64,000 bases of DNA from Onchocerca volvulus. Taxonomy: Eukaryota; Nematoda; Chromadorea; Rhabditida; Onchocercidae. The notes under the pieces were generated by a model, which was not told where the DNA came from, made no database searches, and saw nothing but the letters and a program-made list of their open reading frames with translations. The position numbers were made by a program, and so were the translations under genes. This document shows, piece after piece, positions 1-12,900 of the stretch (position 1 is the stretch's first letter; every line of letters starts with the position of its first letter). The DNA is taken from positions 2,294,001 to 2,358,000 of the forward strand of contig HG738138.1 of NCBI GenBank assembly GCA_000499405.2. The letters are read 5' to 3'.

Positions 1-1312
1 CAAAAAATTGAACGATCAGCTTAAAAATTAACAAATTTCATTAGCATAATAACAAATTTGAGATAACAGAATTTCAACGAGGAGCAAAAATTATTTAAGA
101 GATTTTTGATAACCTTACTTTCATAACTTTACTTTCATTTATCAATAAAATTTGATGTTTTTGATTTATTTTACAATTACCTCTTTGCTCAAATTCAGTA
201 CACAATTGTGATAACATTAACAGCAGACTATTGTTATCAATCATCTTATCAGCCAATAAATGATTATTTGAAAGGAAAGAAATTGAAAATTTCGACAAAT
301 TAAATTTCAATAGTAGTAGCGCTGGTGACAACCGGAGGGAAGAAGTTTCCCTTTCCTCCATCTCAACACTCTCACCTTGCCCGGTTGCCACCACTCTGCA
401 CTCTCTTTGCGACATCAGCGACTACAATCGATCTTCGAGCCTAACACAACCGCTCGTCGTTTCTGCTCCCTATGTACGTTATGTTTTCATAGTGTCTTGC
501 TTTTCACTGTAGATGAGAAAACGCGGCCGTTGAAATCGGTGCGGAATTGTTGCGTTCTTAGAAGTCGATGGTGGGAAATTGTGATGTCGAGAAGGTCAAA
601 GGTTTTTCGTGCTTCGTTTGATTTGTTACATTGATTGCTAACAATTTTATGCAAATATAGAAATCTATGATTTGCTGTTTTGTTTAGCCATATTGTTGGG
701 TAATATTGGAAAAATTGTCGGTTAATTTAGAGTATTAGAGATTCATGTAACTTTTCTAAGAAAAACTGCATCACTTTTGGTCATCTAAGTCGCAGAATCG
801 CTAAAATTTGAAATAACAAGAAGAAAAAATCGGATATTTCAGGCGTGGAACATAACTTACTACTAGGATTACCGATTTTCTGCTGAAGTCCACGATGTGC
901 TTTTGTGGCATCGATTAAAAACGATAATTTATTTCGATAATTGGATCACCTAAACTGTTAGTTCTTAAATAATACTCCAGACTTTATTCTATTATTTTGT
1001 AGGTTTTTATATCTAATATGTCGATATAATTTATTGATGAAAGTAATGTTAATTGGAATGATAAGTCCCACTTTACATTTCCATTTATTGTGGTATATAT
1101 AACAGGGACTAAAAATTTTTCCTTTTTTTTTGTTCATTTCATTGAGATAAGTGGGTAAGTATTGTATAAGTGCCCAGGGAGGGTACTGGAGAAAAAAAGA
1201 AATAAAATCTACATGAATGAGAGAGGTACTCATTTTACTGCTCTATTCGATAACGATAATTCTACCAGTTTTTTGTTTTCAAAAATAATAGTTTAAAAAT
1301 GCTGTATTTCAG
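1..1312. other. Upstream region, no complete gene
   Basis: I could not build a gene here. Positions about 300-620 are clearly richer in G and C than the surroundings and may be a promoter or 5' end. On the minus strand an ATG at 415 runs 40 nt to a good donor (GTGAGA at 375), so a first exon of a leftward gene is possible; no downstream exon is visible inside the window. The rest is AT-rich non-coding sequence. Confidence 0.4.
1311..1312 (+). other. Possible spliced-leader acceptor for the first gene
   Basis: The sequence GTATTTCAG ends at 1312, eight nucleotides before an ATG at 1321 that opens MAFRLQYTNYFDEESD, a coding-looking stretch. A second acceptor (TTTTCCAG) ends at 1480. I could not join the 1321 exon in frame to the main model, so which site starts the mature mRNA is open. 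Confidence 0.35.
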
Positions 1313-1590
1313 ATTAAGAGATGGCATTTCGACTACAGTATACTAATTATTTTGATGAAGAATCTGACCGAGCAGTCAATTTTTGGAAAAGTTCGTCTTT
1401 TTTTTTTTTTCTTTTTTTCTTTCAAAATTATATCTCAGTTATGATAGACTTCTTCGTTGTAAAAGACTTACATTTTCCAGGATTACAGTCGTACTGATCT
1501 CAAAAACAAACAGCAGCTTGTTTCAATTTCACTTCACTAATATCCATTACTAATTTTTGATTTGATAACAAATCTGCAACAATCGACTAT

Positions 1591-4500
1591 ATGATTGAGG
1601 CAGAAGAAGAAAGTCTTGCGGAATCATTTATGAATAAGGTTTGTTTCTCATTATTCTTCAAGACGATACTGTTTTGCCCGAGGTAGCTATGCTGCTATTT
1701 TATTATTGATTCTATAGATCAAATAAATATTTGATTTTCTCGGATGTTTACATAGAGTGCACTGCAGTAGTCAAAAACTGAGTTAAAAAATTTCCAATTC
1801 AGATGGAATCCACGGAGCAAGAAGATGGTGAAGTCAGCGATGCGTCCAATTGTGATGTAAGTTTGTTTTGATACGATATAAATAAGGTCTTCTAATTGGC
1901 GGTTGAATGCGCTGTGTTGCAGATATTTATTATTTTTTCCATAATATGAAATATTGTACAGTGTCCTGTTTAGGTGGCGAACGATGAAGGTGAAATAGTG
2001 GATCAACAAATGAGCAAATCAAGCCGCAAAGAGGATGATATATCAGCAAGGACAGATGTTAATGTTTCGAAAAAAACAGCTCTTGAAAAATTGAAAAATA
2101 TGAGTTTTAGTTCCAAATCGAAACTACCTGTGCGAAGGTCAGTACTAATGTACCGTTTAAGTGCTTCTCTTCTGATAGTAGATTTCGTTTGTCCCTTTTG
2201 ATGAAATTCCATTTCATGGAAGTTAATTTCAGGCGGTAATTTCCCATAAGTTTCTTTTTCGTCTGGAATTTTCAAAAGAAGTTATACTACTACTTTTTGC
2301 AGTTCTTCAATGGAACGGCGAGAAAGAGAAAGAAAAGAACGACAAACAACGTGGGTTATATATGCATATATATGGGTTTCTCATCTTAACTTTGCTTTAA
2401 TACTTTGTGAGAATATACATAAATTAATGATTTCAGGTCATCAAAATTACAACATTCACCGCGTCGCGACAACGATGAAGAAAGGCGACAGAGAAAAAGG
2501 CGTTGGGAAGAACGCAATGATGAAGTACTAACTGTTTATCCCTACTTTTTTCTTTTTTTTTTTGTACTGCTGTTTATCTCTTTTTTTTCTTTCAATTTTA
2601 CTATCATAATTTTGTCTCACAAAATCTCTTTTCTTCCAATAAACTTACGTAAATATTTTTAGCGTTTATTCAGCTTCTATCGTTATCTGCAGTCTCTTAT
2701 AATTTGAACCGGTTGACGTTATCTGTTTCTGATTTGCATCTGTCGAAGGGCGAGAAGCACATACTTAGAAAATCTCTTTTCTTTTAATAACTTGTTATAG
2801 ACGAAGAATTCATAATACTGAAGTAGTTAGTGCTAACTTTTCATAATGTTTTTAGCAGGAACGTCATCTGATACTTAATGAAGAACGACCTAGGCCATTA
2901 AGAGAGGCCGTTGCAGTTGCTCATGTGACACCGTTACCAACAAGTAAACCTGTGGAGCCAGTGCGCCCTAATGATCAGCCGCATACATTGCGTCAACGTG
3001 TCGAGAAACTTATCAGTGTTCAGGAGAGCGAAGTAAAATTTTTTTGCTATATGGATCATTTCATCTACTTTCTACCTAATTATTTCTTCTTAACATCATT
3101 TACTCCAGGCTATTAATATGTCTGACAAAGAACTCAGAAATTTGATAGCACGAATGTGTGACCTCAGTAAGGAGCAGCAACGGTTACATCGAGGTCGACA
3201 AACTCAATATGAGTAAGTGATTTAGCATTATGGGTTTGCCACAAATTCATTATTTTCAGTTGAAAATATGGTAAATTATCATCTTATAAATCATACTTCA
3301 TGTATCAGAAATTTGAATTCTACTTTTAAATTAAATCTACTGTGTGGCTAGTTTATTTACGAAAACTTTCTCCTTAATGATTTATCATTTTTCTACGTTT
3401 ATTAAAAATCGGGTGGTCGATTTGTAATTTATATCCTTGCACAATTTCACAGTACACTCCGAGAAATATATATGGAAGTAAAGGATGATATTGAAAAACT
3501 GTACATCCGCGTTCCAGTACATTTGAGAATGGATCTTCCGCTTCCAACCCAAATTTTGCATCCTTCTGCTTCTTCTTCTAGTGGTATTTTTTTTTTTCAT
3601 CACTTCTCAAATTTAAATTCTTATACTTTTTTACGAATTCTCATAAAGTACATATTTATTTATTTTTGCTGTACTTGTTGCATATTTAGCTAGAACTAGT
3701 TCTCAGGTTTGTATGTGGGAAATAATGATGTGTTGGGGGAATTATTTTTGTAATGTGAAGCTTTATAATGATTATTTACAGGAGGTAGGAAAACCTGTTC
3801 ATTTTTTTTCTTTATTTTTTTCCTTTTTTTTTTTTTTTTTTTTAACACTCTACAGGTCCATTACAAATGAACGGAGGAACAACTAATTTTCAACTAGAAC
3901 AGCGGTTCCGATTACCGAGTCTTTTTGACCCACCTCAGATGGTCGCAAGTACAAACATTCGATTGAATTCTGGTAATGATCCTGAAGTCACTGTGCGGAG
4001 TGAAGAAAGATGTGCAGGAGGGCGAATAGGATTTGGTGAAGTCAGAAGTGTTTCTAGCGATCCGCAGAGAGTATTACATGGTAGGAATGGGACAGTTTAC
4101 AGTGATGCATTGAATGAACATGGAATATTTGAAGATATAAGTCGGATTGGAATGGGGAATGGCAGTACACTACTGAGGAACGATGGTGGATCGAATCGAA
4201 CTACTGCTGTGGAGCGTACACCTCATGCAAGTTCAAGTTCGGAGCAAACAGTAAATCCCGTTAATGGTAAAAAATCGCTCTTTCCTGGCTTGAACGGTCC
4301 CACTCATTTAGATCAATCTACTTCAATGATTCCTTCAACGAGCACATGCGATCTTGGTCCCAAACCACTATTCAGTAGATTGGACTTCGTTGATGGTAGT
4401 TCCAGATTTTCTGGAAACGGATCTTCTCATGAATTATTTTCGAAAGTTGCTAATGATCTGCCACCACAGATAGGTAGCTTTAGCGATCGCCCAGTGCCAT

Positions 4501-6751
4501 TAATGAGCTTTGGTAATACAGCCAGTCCAAATCGGACATCTCATTCAATCGGACGACAAATTTACGACACTCCTGACAAATCAACAACCTCAACTTACAC
4601 CGTGGTGCAAACAAATGCTTTAAGCAAACTAGAACATGGAGGTAAATGCTGTATGAATGCTGCATTATTTTATTTGAATTATATTGGAAAATATACAAGA
4701 ATATTGTTGAAATGATAGGAACTTTTTTTAATTGACTAATTTTTGTCAAGACTAAATTCTCTTTATTCGGTTTTTGTATTCACTTCCAGAGAATGATGGT
4801 GGCATACGAGCAGTAAGTCAGCATTGCTTCATGCACTCGGGATCACAAGGCCCGACTAGTTTCATCCATCCGAATAAACCTCCTTCTCCAATGCCTGATT
4901 TTCCCTCGAATGTTTCACTAAGGTAATTTCTGCAGTTTCTTTTCTTATGATTTAATGTAGTTATTAAACGGTGAGAGTTTTTCTATAGAATCATTGGAAG
5001 CGACGGAATTTGTCTCACATCAAATTGTACAAACAATACTGCATCTTTTTTAAAGATAATGAGCATTGAATTTATGATTCTAGCACTATGACTCTTTTGA
5101 TTGACACTGAGACTGAAAAAAACCAGCGTTACTAAACAGAAGTGTTTACTTTATTCATTTTTAGTCATAAAAATGTTTCAGGACGGTGTCAAATTCATTG
5201 GATACCGATAATATTCTATGTAATACATATCATGAAAATCTTATTCATTTGAAATCAAATGAGATTCAAAGCAGCTCTCAAGTACCTCTTCCGAATCTCT
5301 CCGAGCCACCTCCCCCTTTTGGCACAGCCTCTATTAATAATCCAGTCATATTACCGAACAAATTATCAAATACGGCACTCTTGAATACAATGCAAAGTGC
5401 GAATATTGTGCCACCGCAAACAGTACAAGCACAAACTGTTTCTGCTTCAGCGTATCCTTCGGAACAAACAGTTGGTACTCTTCAATCACTTTCTTCAACT
5501 TCCACTGGTAGCGCACTGAATGCTTTACCTGGAAACAACAGTGCTTCACAAAACCTACAACCACAACCCGGGAACACTACCATTGTCGCTGCACCGCCAT
5601 TAATGTCATTACATTCCGGATCATCTACAGTTAGCGTCCCACCTCCTGATTTTTCGGTTCCTCCGCCAGTAGCACCATCACTGAGTGCAAGAACAAGTGT
5701 TGGCGCATCTATCACTACTAATCTGTTAAGTTATACCGAACCAACCAGTTCTCTTAATCCAAGGACCGGACCTTCATCAAACCCAACTCTCCAAAGAAGT
5801 CTCTCACATATGAAGAGAGGAGTATTGACAAACAGTACTGTAATGAGTGGCTTACCCTCGATGAATGTTCCACCACCTTCATTTTCGGTGCCACCGCCTC
5901 GAGCACCAAATGTTGGCCCTTCATTTCCCACTCCGCCGCCGATGGCTCCCAGTGGAATAACATCAGGACCGAGACTTGTCAATTTGGTATCTCCCATGAC
6001 TGCGCCACCGCCAAATCTCATATCAGGACCAGTAGGTTTAAATTGTCCACCACCTGATATGTCTCAGCCTCCGCCTAACATTCGTAATGCACTGGGAGCG
6101 AGCAATCCAGAAAGTGTTCAACAGATGGTCAGTGCAGTGGTTGGTCAGTCTACCGTGAGCGGCCCGACACCAGTGGAAGTTGTAACGGAATTAATCGCAA
6201 ATGCTTACAGTAGAACTGGAAGTGTTAGGCTCCATCATGATGCATCATTAAAACAGCGAATATCGATGGTTACGGAGAACACTGCTATGATCAATAAAAT
6301 CAGGGCTCCTGTACCCGCAGGACCACCAAGGCCACTTTCTTCGGTTGGCAAATTGCCACCACCGCTCATGCTTTCACCTGGAACTCTTGGTGGTCCTGCC
6401 TCCAGAATTTCTAATTTTAACAAGCGGAAAGGATCACAAATTCGACCATCAACAACTCGTCCGCAGCAACGTCAGAAGCGACAAATCAGCGATATGGTGG
6501 CCATCATTCCAGATGAACATGGTAATTAAGTTACATTACGGTATTATTTCTCATAGATCTGATAGCCAAAATTAATATCATTTTTTGCAGATCATTACTC
6601 CAAAATTTAGGATTCTTTTCGGTTTTCCATTCATATTTTCAATTTCTAGGAAACAAAAAAAAAACAAATTTCAGACCATCCCAGTTCACACGAAGAGCCA
6701 GATGACAATATTTTTCTGATAGTGTCTGATGAAGAGGATGGCAACAAGTAG
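1591..6751 (+). CDS. Large proline-rich, low-complexity protein of unknown family
   Basis: I do not recognise this gene. Twelve exons join in frame: 1591-1638, 1803-1856, 1974-2137, 2303-2350, 2437-2524, 2856-3032, 3109-3212, 3453-3583, 3856-4641, 4790-4922, 5182-6521, 6675-6751, giving 1049 residues. The N-terminal quarter is charged, with acidic EDGEVSD and DEGEIVD patches followed by an Arg/Lys/Glu-rich helix-prone stretch. The middle (two long exons) is Ser/Asn/Gly-rich. Residues about 730-880 carry repeated proline motifs such as PPPDFSVPPP and PPPSFSVPPP. The C-terminus is basic, then acidic (PDDNIFLIVSDEEDG). This composition fits a nuclear RNA-processing or transcription factor scaffold, but that is inference. 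The start is uncertain: two earlier stretches with splice-like borders (1321-1378 and 1481-1527) could be upstream exons. Confidence 0.75.
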
Positions 6752-9700
6752 TGATACAATTCGAAGCCATCACTTGTACATCAGTTTTTTTCACACAGAT
6801 TTTGCTCTTCGGTAGGAATATTTTCTAGGGTTAAAATGCCTAATTCGACATCTAGACGTGCCATTCCACAACCAAATCGGCCCAAGCGTTCGCATAGATT
6901 AACACCCTAACCTATCGTTATTAATTAATTTACGGTTATTATAATACTCTACGTTTGTTATTTGTATCATTACCTCACATGAAAGTAGGTAAGTCTTATT
7001 TCTCAAGTTTTGATTCTAACAAATGCTAGTCATAGAAAATAGATGATGTTGCATATGTAAATCCGTTAAATTTTGGTAATTAGGCGTGATATGTAGACTT
7101 AATCCGCGATTTTATGATTTCTCTTCCCCAGTATGTTTTCCTTCAACTTAAACTATTCTGAATATTTTTTCAAGATATTAGAAATAAGACTAACAGCATT
7201 GTGAGTATTTTGAATAGCTTGTGTTTTAATAATTGTATTTGGACAGATTGTCCATCAAAAAATTTTTTTTACACACAATATTGTTTTAAATTTATTCAGT
7301 TTAGTATTATTTTGCTCTGCTATTTTGCATTTGTTATCAATTTTTGATCATGTTCGATTTGGAATTGAAATATTTAGTGGTAACTGAGTAATTGCTTTCA
7401 TATATCTCCCGAAGATTTTAGCAGATTCTGGAATTACTCCAGCATAGTCTGAAGTATTTCAGCGTTTGAATAATGACCTCCGGATCTTAGATTTGTTTCG
7501 TTTTTTTCGATTCGTGCATTTTAAGATTTCCAGGACTTCGTTTTCAATATTTTGTAATTATGCTTCTAATTTTTACATTTTGGATTGTGATTGGGTTTTT
7601 CGATAGACCATTATTTGTTTTTCAAACAGTATCGACTGCAACGGCGTCAACAGTCGACAGTTTGCGACCAAATCGACTCACGATTTTATTTTTATTTCGT
7701 TTCCCTTTCCTTATCATTGGTCATATTAATATTTTTTTTGCGAAAATTGTGTATGACACATCGTTTTATCATATTGTGAATATATTTAAACTCCTTCAAG
7801 TTGTCTTTTTAAAAAGTTGTAGATTTATTTCAGTTCGACATTTTGCGCTTCGATATGAAGTATTTTTTCTTTTGTGTTTCGCCTTTTATCACACAAAACC
7901 ATCCACGAAACCCGTATCTGGATACTTATTTCAGCACGGTGTGGAAGTGGCAACGGTTGGACAGTTTCGAAGCACGACGGGCATGTAGCCCAGAAGCTTC
8001 CAAGCAAGCTGGAAATGTGGTGCCAGGTGTTGGTTGGTGAAGACCGTACGTCCGAACCATTGATGACCTTTGACCGATGAGTAGATTGAAAAGAGCGATT
8101 TTAATGGCTTGCAGTGTGAACCTTTATCGGGAGGTTTGCAAAGAGTCCTGTTGGACTTGTAAACATACTGCTAGCCCGGGGGGATTACGTGATATTGAAT
8201 ATCCGGATAGTCCTGGTAGTCACACAACACAGCTGCTGACTTATTTCTAAATCTTATGTTGTTAGAGTCCGGGAATACTGTTGTCGGTCCGATATTTGAT
8301 GATGGTTGATTGTTTTAGATGGTGGCATGAATTTCTCGTTTTTTCTTTTTCTTTTTTCTGTGGCAGACACGATTTTTAATTTTCACCACATCATTGTGAT
8401 CTAATGAAGGAAAGAAAAGTCTTTTTTTTTTTTTTTTTTCTTTTTCACATTCAAATTTGTTTTTAAGCTGTATTAACGTTCAGTAATCATTATTGCATGA
8501 ATTACTAATTAATTTGGTTGCATTCATTTATATTCTGAAGCGGCAATAAGATAGATTTACTGATCATAGTCAAGCTAAGAAAGCTCGATTTTAGTAATCA
8601 GGTATCAAAATGCAGAACAGTTTATGTTTTCCGAAAATTAAATCAAGTGATCATTATAGTGTGACATGCTTTATAGGTGCTGAAGGAAGGAAATAGGCAA
8701 AAGTGCATGATGCATATGCTCACATGTAGATTTCGTGAAAAAAATTTAATACTGCTGAAACTGTTCCGTTTAATCCACTTGTTATAGTTACTGTTCACAT
8801 TAATGACACTTATTGTTTAGTTTTATTGGATGAGGAGAAGTTTGTTTTGATTCAGAATCTTAATTTCATTCCGACTACAAACTTTAGGATGAAATTTATT
8901 TTGATTGGAGTGTTATTTTTCGAAAGATTTTGAAAGATTAAAAAGAAGCTAAAGTCACGATGATACGACACATTTTCAAACGAATTTGTACAAATTTGAC
9001 TAACTTCTAATTTTTAATAGGCATTTTGGCTAGATAACCCATAGCATGGAGGTAATGAAATCTTGAGGAAAAAAAAAAGGGAACTGTCCAAATTAAGCCT
9101 GAAATACTTTCGTGATACCATTTATTTCACAAAGTTCAGTCAATGGACTGTCACTGTCGCGCAGCAAGATGACATCCATTTAGTTCATGAAGGCAGATGT
9201 CATGTGTCGTGTGAGTTTTTATGTATTTGTTAGTTTGGTATGTGGTCATCGGTAACGAAGGCAATATATTAGGATGGGAGATTTCGGCTTTAGTTTAAAA
9301 TTTAAAATTTAAAAAAGTTTTAAAATTTACGAAGAAATATCGATTCTTAATACATACATAGATCGATGGCTAATTAGAATAGTCGAACAGTGTGGTTTTG
9401 TCGGAGGGAGAAAAAATGCAGGAGAGAAGAGGGAAGGAATATATGGGTCGACAAGATGACAGAGAAGGAGGGTGGAGGATGCAGAAATCATCATTTTTGC
9501 TCCATTCATGATCCTTAACATTTTAACTGCAGGAAGGGTTTTTGTTTCATAAATTTAAACGAAAACGAGGAAAAAAAGCCATAGCATGATGGCCTAAAGC
9601 ACACATATTGTACATTTACTTATGTCCATAAAATCATTCAGAAATGACGTAAAATGTTAGTTACAACTTTATTTACCCAACAATCTAAGGTTATACTTGC

Positions 9701-9960
9701 TATTTTTGTGAGCACATTTTAATCTCAAGTTAGTATGATGATTGCAAAGATTTTCCCATAGAATTTTACAAATGAAAGTGGTAGACTGATCGAATGGTCT
9801 GAAATGACTGGATGATCATACAATCGTTAAACAAACATTTCGTGAAGAGTAATAAACTGGTATGCGTTAGCTCGAAATAATTTCTGGATTACTAGTAACT
9901 CCTTCGATTATCTCAATCATATTGTTACACTTAATACTGAATAGTTTATCAAAAGTATGT
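6752..9960. other. Intergenic region between the proline-rich gene and ATAD2
   Basis: This includes the 3' untranslated region of the first gene. I found no gene with consistent splice phase. The stretch about 7,620-8,250 is less AT-rich than its surroundings and partly open in several frames on both strands, but none of the translations resembles a known protein. Elsewhere the region holds T-rich runs (for example 8422-8440) and nothing else I can name. Confidence 0.5.
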
Positions 9961-9968
9961 CTGTTTGC

Positions 9969-9970
9969 AG
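9969..9970 (+). other. Probable spliced-leader trans-splice acceptor of ATAD2
   Basis: CTGTTTGCAG ends at 9970, leaving a 15-nt leader before the ATG at 9986. A T-rich AG site so close to the start with no upstream coding exon is typical of nematode trans-spliced mRNAs. It has not been shown experimentally here. Confidence 0.6.
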
Positions 9971-9985
9971 AAACAGAGGGTGTAG

Positions 9986-12900
9986 ATGTCATCAAGACGT
10001 GGAGAATATGGTTACCGTGATGGATCGGTGCAGTTTCCACGACGTTCCTCCCGAGAGAGACAAGCGATTTATATGAGCTTGGATGAGAATTTTCTGCTTG
10101 GTAATTCGACGGGAGATTCACTGTTACGCTCTCTGGTCGATCGAGCCACTAGATCACGGAATCCAGTATGTCCCAATTTTCTTGTTTATTTGCTACTATC
10201 AAATTTCTATCATTTCGAATTAAAAAAAGAAAAAAAGAATGGGAGGAGGGATAAAATGGATGATTACATTTCTCTCTTTCTGTTAGTAGAAATCTACAAA
10301 AAATATCTAAAGAAGTGATATAGAAAGGTTCTTCGTCCCTTGGTAAAGATCTTTTTAAGAATGACAAAGATTATTACATACGAATCTTCTTAGGAAATAT
10401 TATAGATGAGAGAAATGCAACAGAACGATATTTTTATTTAATACGTTAAAGAAAAACCTTCCATAAATAGTTTATTTTTTCTTTTTTTGTGGTGAACGAA
10501 ATGAGGATGAGAAAGTCTGAGATTGCTGGTCTTGTTTCTCATTCTCCAACATAATGGTAAGCTTTCGATGTGGAAGATTCTTCCAATTATATTTTCATTT
10601 TAACGAGTGAGAAAACTAATTATCAGTTTAGATATTTGTTCAATCATATATTGCAGTGCTTTTAGATAAATAGTTCATATATGCTACCTCATACCTTTCG
10701 CTATTCCACAAGATCAAAAGATAGGATCTATGTTAATTCGTATGGAGTTCCCACTAATGGACAAAGCGATGACGATGATGATTTCGAAGACTGTGTTATG
10801 CATTCAAAAATCCGAAAAAAATCGAGGTATGCCATTTTCATGAAATGATTTTGTTAATAGTGAATGCGATGTAATAAAAGAAATATCAAGTATCCGGGAT
10901 AAGTAAAATGTTCAGCTATGAAGATTCATGAAGAATTTCTCGATCTATTTGACGAAGAATGAGATCGAACAGTATATTAAAATTCATTTTTACATTTTCT
11001 TTATTTAAAAATGAGACAGAATAGGATCTTAGGATTAGAAAATTTTTCAAAAGGAAAAAAAATTAATATTTTCAAATAAAACTTATATTGCAGGTCAAAG
11101 CCATCATCTCCAATTGATGAGGAGATCAATTCTCCGGCTTCAGATTCGACAGCGGAAGATGTACGACCTATGTTATCAAATTCAACGAATGCATCTGGAG
11201 CTGCCACTAAACAAGAAATTGTTGAACCAAATATGTATGAAAGCGTGAAGCAAAGACATCAAGCGAAGAAGCAGACTACACTCGTTGCTCAAAAAAAGGC
11301 CAAAAACGTTGTGACTTGCAAGTAATGTTGAAATATATTTGTTTTGCTTTTAATAATGTCCTAAATTCCTATTTTTTAACTTCAAATTAGAATTGGTAAG
11401 TTTATTTTATTTTAAAGAGGCAAGGAAAGTATAATCTGGTATGATTTCAGTACATAAAAGCATCTGACGTAGATGATTAAAAATATTGCAATAGTATGAA
11501 TTACTTTACCAGGTGGTATTCATCAGTACGGATGTATCTGGATTGTACAGTACTTTCTAATTTGTATTGTCCAAATTCTCTGATTTTCTTTCAGTTGTTC
11601 CTTAACAGCATCGAGGAAAACATAACAATGGATTTCATCCGGTTTTTTCGTTCATTAGTTACGTTTCATTTACAGTTCACTTCGTAGGCGACAGCTTAAA
11701 AAAGAAGATTCAGACGATGGTGAAGAAGATCGAAGAAATGGTGCTGCTGAAGTTAGTCAGAATTTCTTCATTTTTTAATTTGATTTCTCGTGTGTTTAAT
11801 TTGAATTTGATCGCCGTAATATGCGTTTTTGAACATGTGTATTTGTAAATACTGGAATGCATGATTGGAAATGGGTAGCCCAAGACTGATAAGCTTAGTG
11901 TACTCGTAGCTGAAGCAACACCTTGAGTTTCAGAAGTAATCTTGGTATTCTTCATGGTAATTTAGAAATCTTTTTTTAATGGGTTTATGTGATTCAAGTG
12001 TCTGTGAAAAAGAGATAGGAAAAAAAGGAAACATAGAAGTTCGAGATAAAAGTATTAGTCATAGAATGGCCATAATTTTATACGAGTTCTACAAATTTTT
12101 TAATTGCATTATAGGAAGATGATGAATCAGATGAAAATGAGCCACGACATTATGCGTTAAGGACACATATCAATCCAGTAGCGCGATTTTGTATTGAACC
12201 ACGTGCTCAAACGACTCGTACATATACTCTTCGGCGTGAACTATCGAGTAATGATTTACGGGGGTCAGGATCACGAAGGCATATCCATCGGTATCACATT
12301 TTTAATGTTCATATGAGGAATCTCACCAGTACTGAACGTTTTACTTCATTTGATACTGTACTATGCTTTAGACTTTCATTATATGAATTTTTTCTCACTT
12401 TATAGAAAACGGCTCTTCGGTAGAAGTGATTCGGATTCATCATCTACTTCATCTGAAGGTGCTATGCAAGCTAATGGGAATGCACGATTCGAATGTCATC
12501 GCCTGCGAAGGATGAATAAGGCTAGAGCTCAATTGCGTCCAGTTAACAGTAGGTTTTAAATAAATAATTTCATGCGTTCAAAACATACTTCTTTTTATCA
12601 TAGTCGAATTTTTTTTTCTTTGCAGCTTCCTACAAAGGCAATTTGTAAATATAATCATTTGGGAGTACAGAAATCAGAGAGAAAAGGAAGGTTGCAATGA
12701 AAACTTTATATTTTTTTAATGGAGACTTTTCTATTTCAGACGATGATTTATCATATACAATTGGCGTGCGTGAATTAATCCGTCGCAAAGCTGGAGCAGC
12801 TAATATTTCCGGGTCAGATATTGATCCTATGCACATTGATCGCAGCATTGATTTTAGCAAAATCGGTGGTTTGGATTATCACATACAGTCCTTGAAAGAA

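Noticed and set aside
3690..3706. 17-nt micro-exon CTAGAACTAGTTCTCAG between consensus splice sites
   Set aside because: Including it breaks the phase into the next long exon, whereas skipping it keeps the frame open.
5346..6423. Several minus-strand Gly-rich open frames
   Set aside because: These are reverse shadows of the proline-rich exon 5182-6521.
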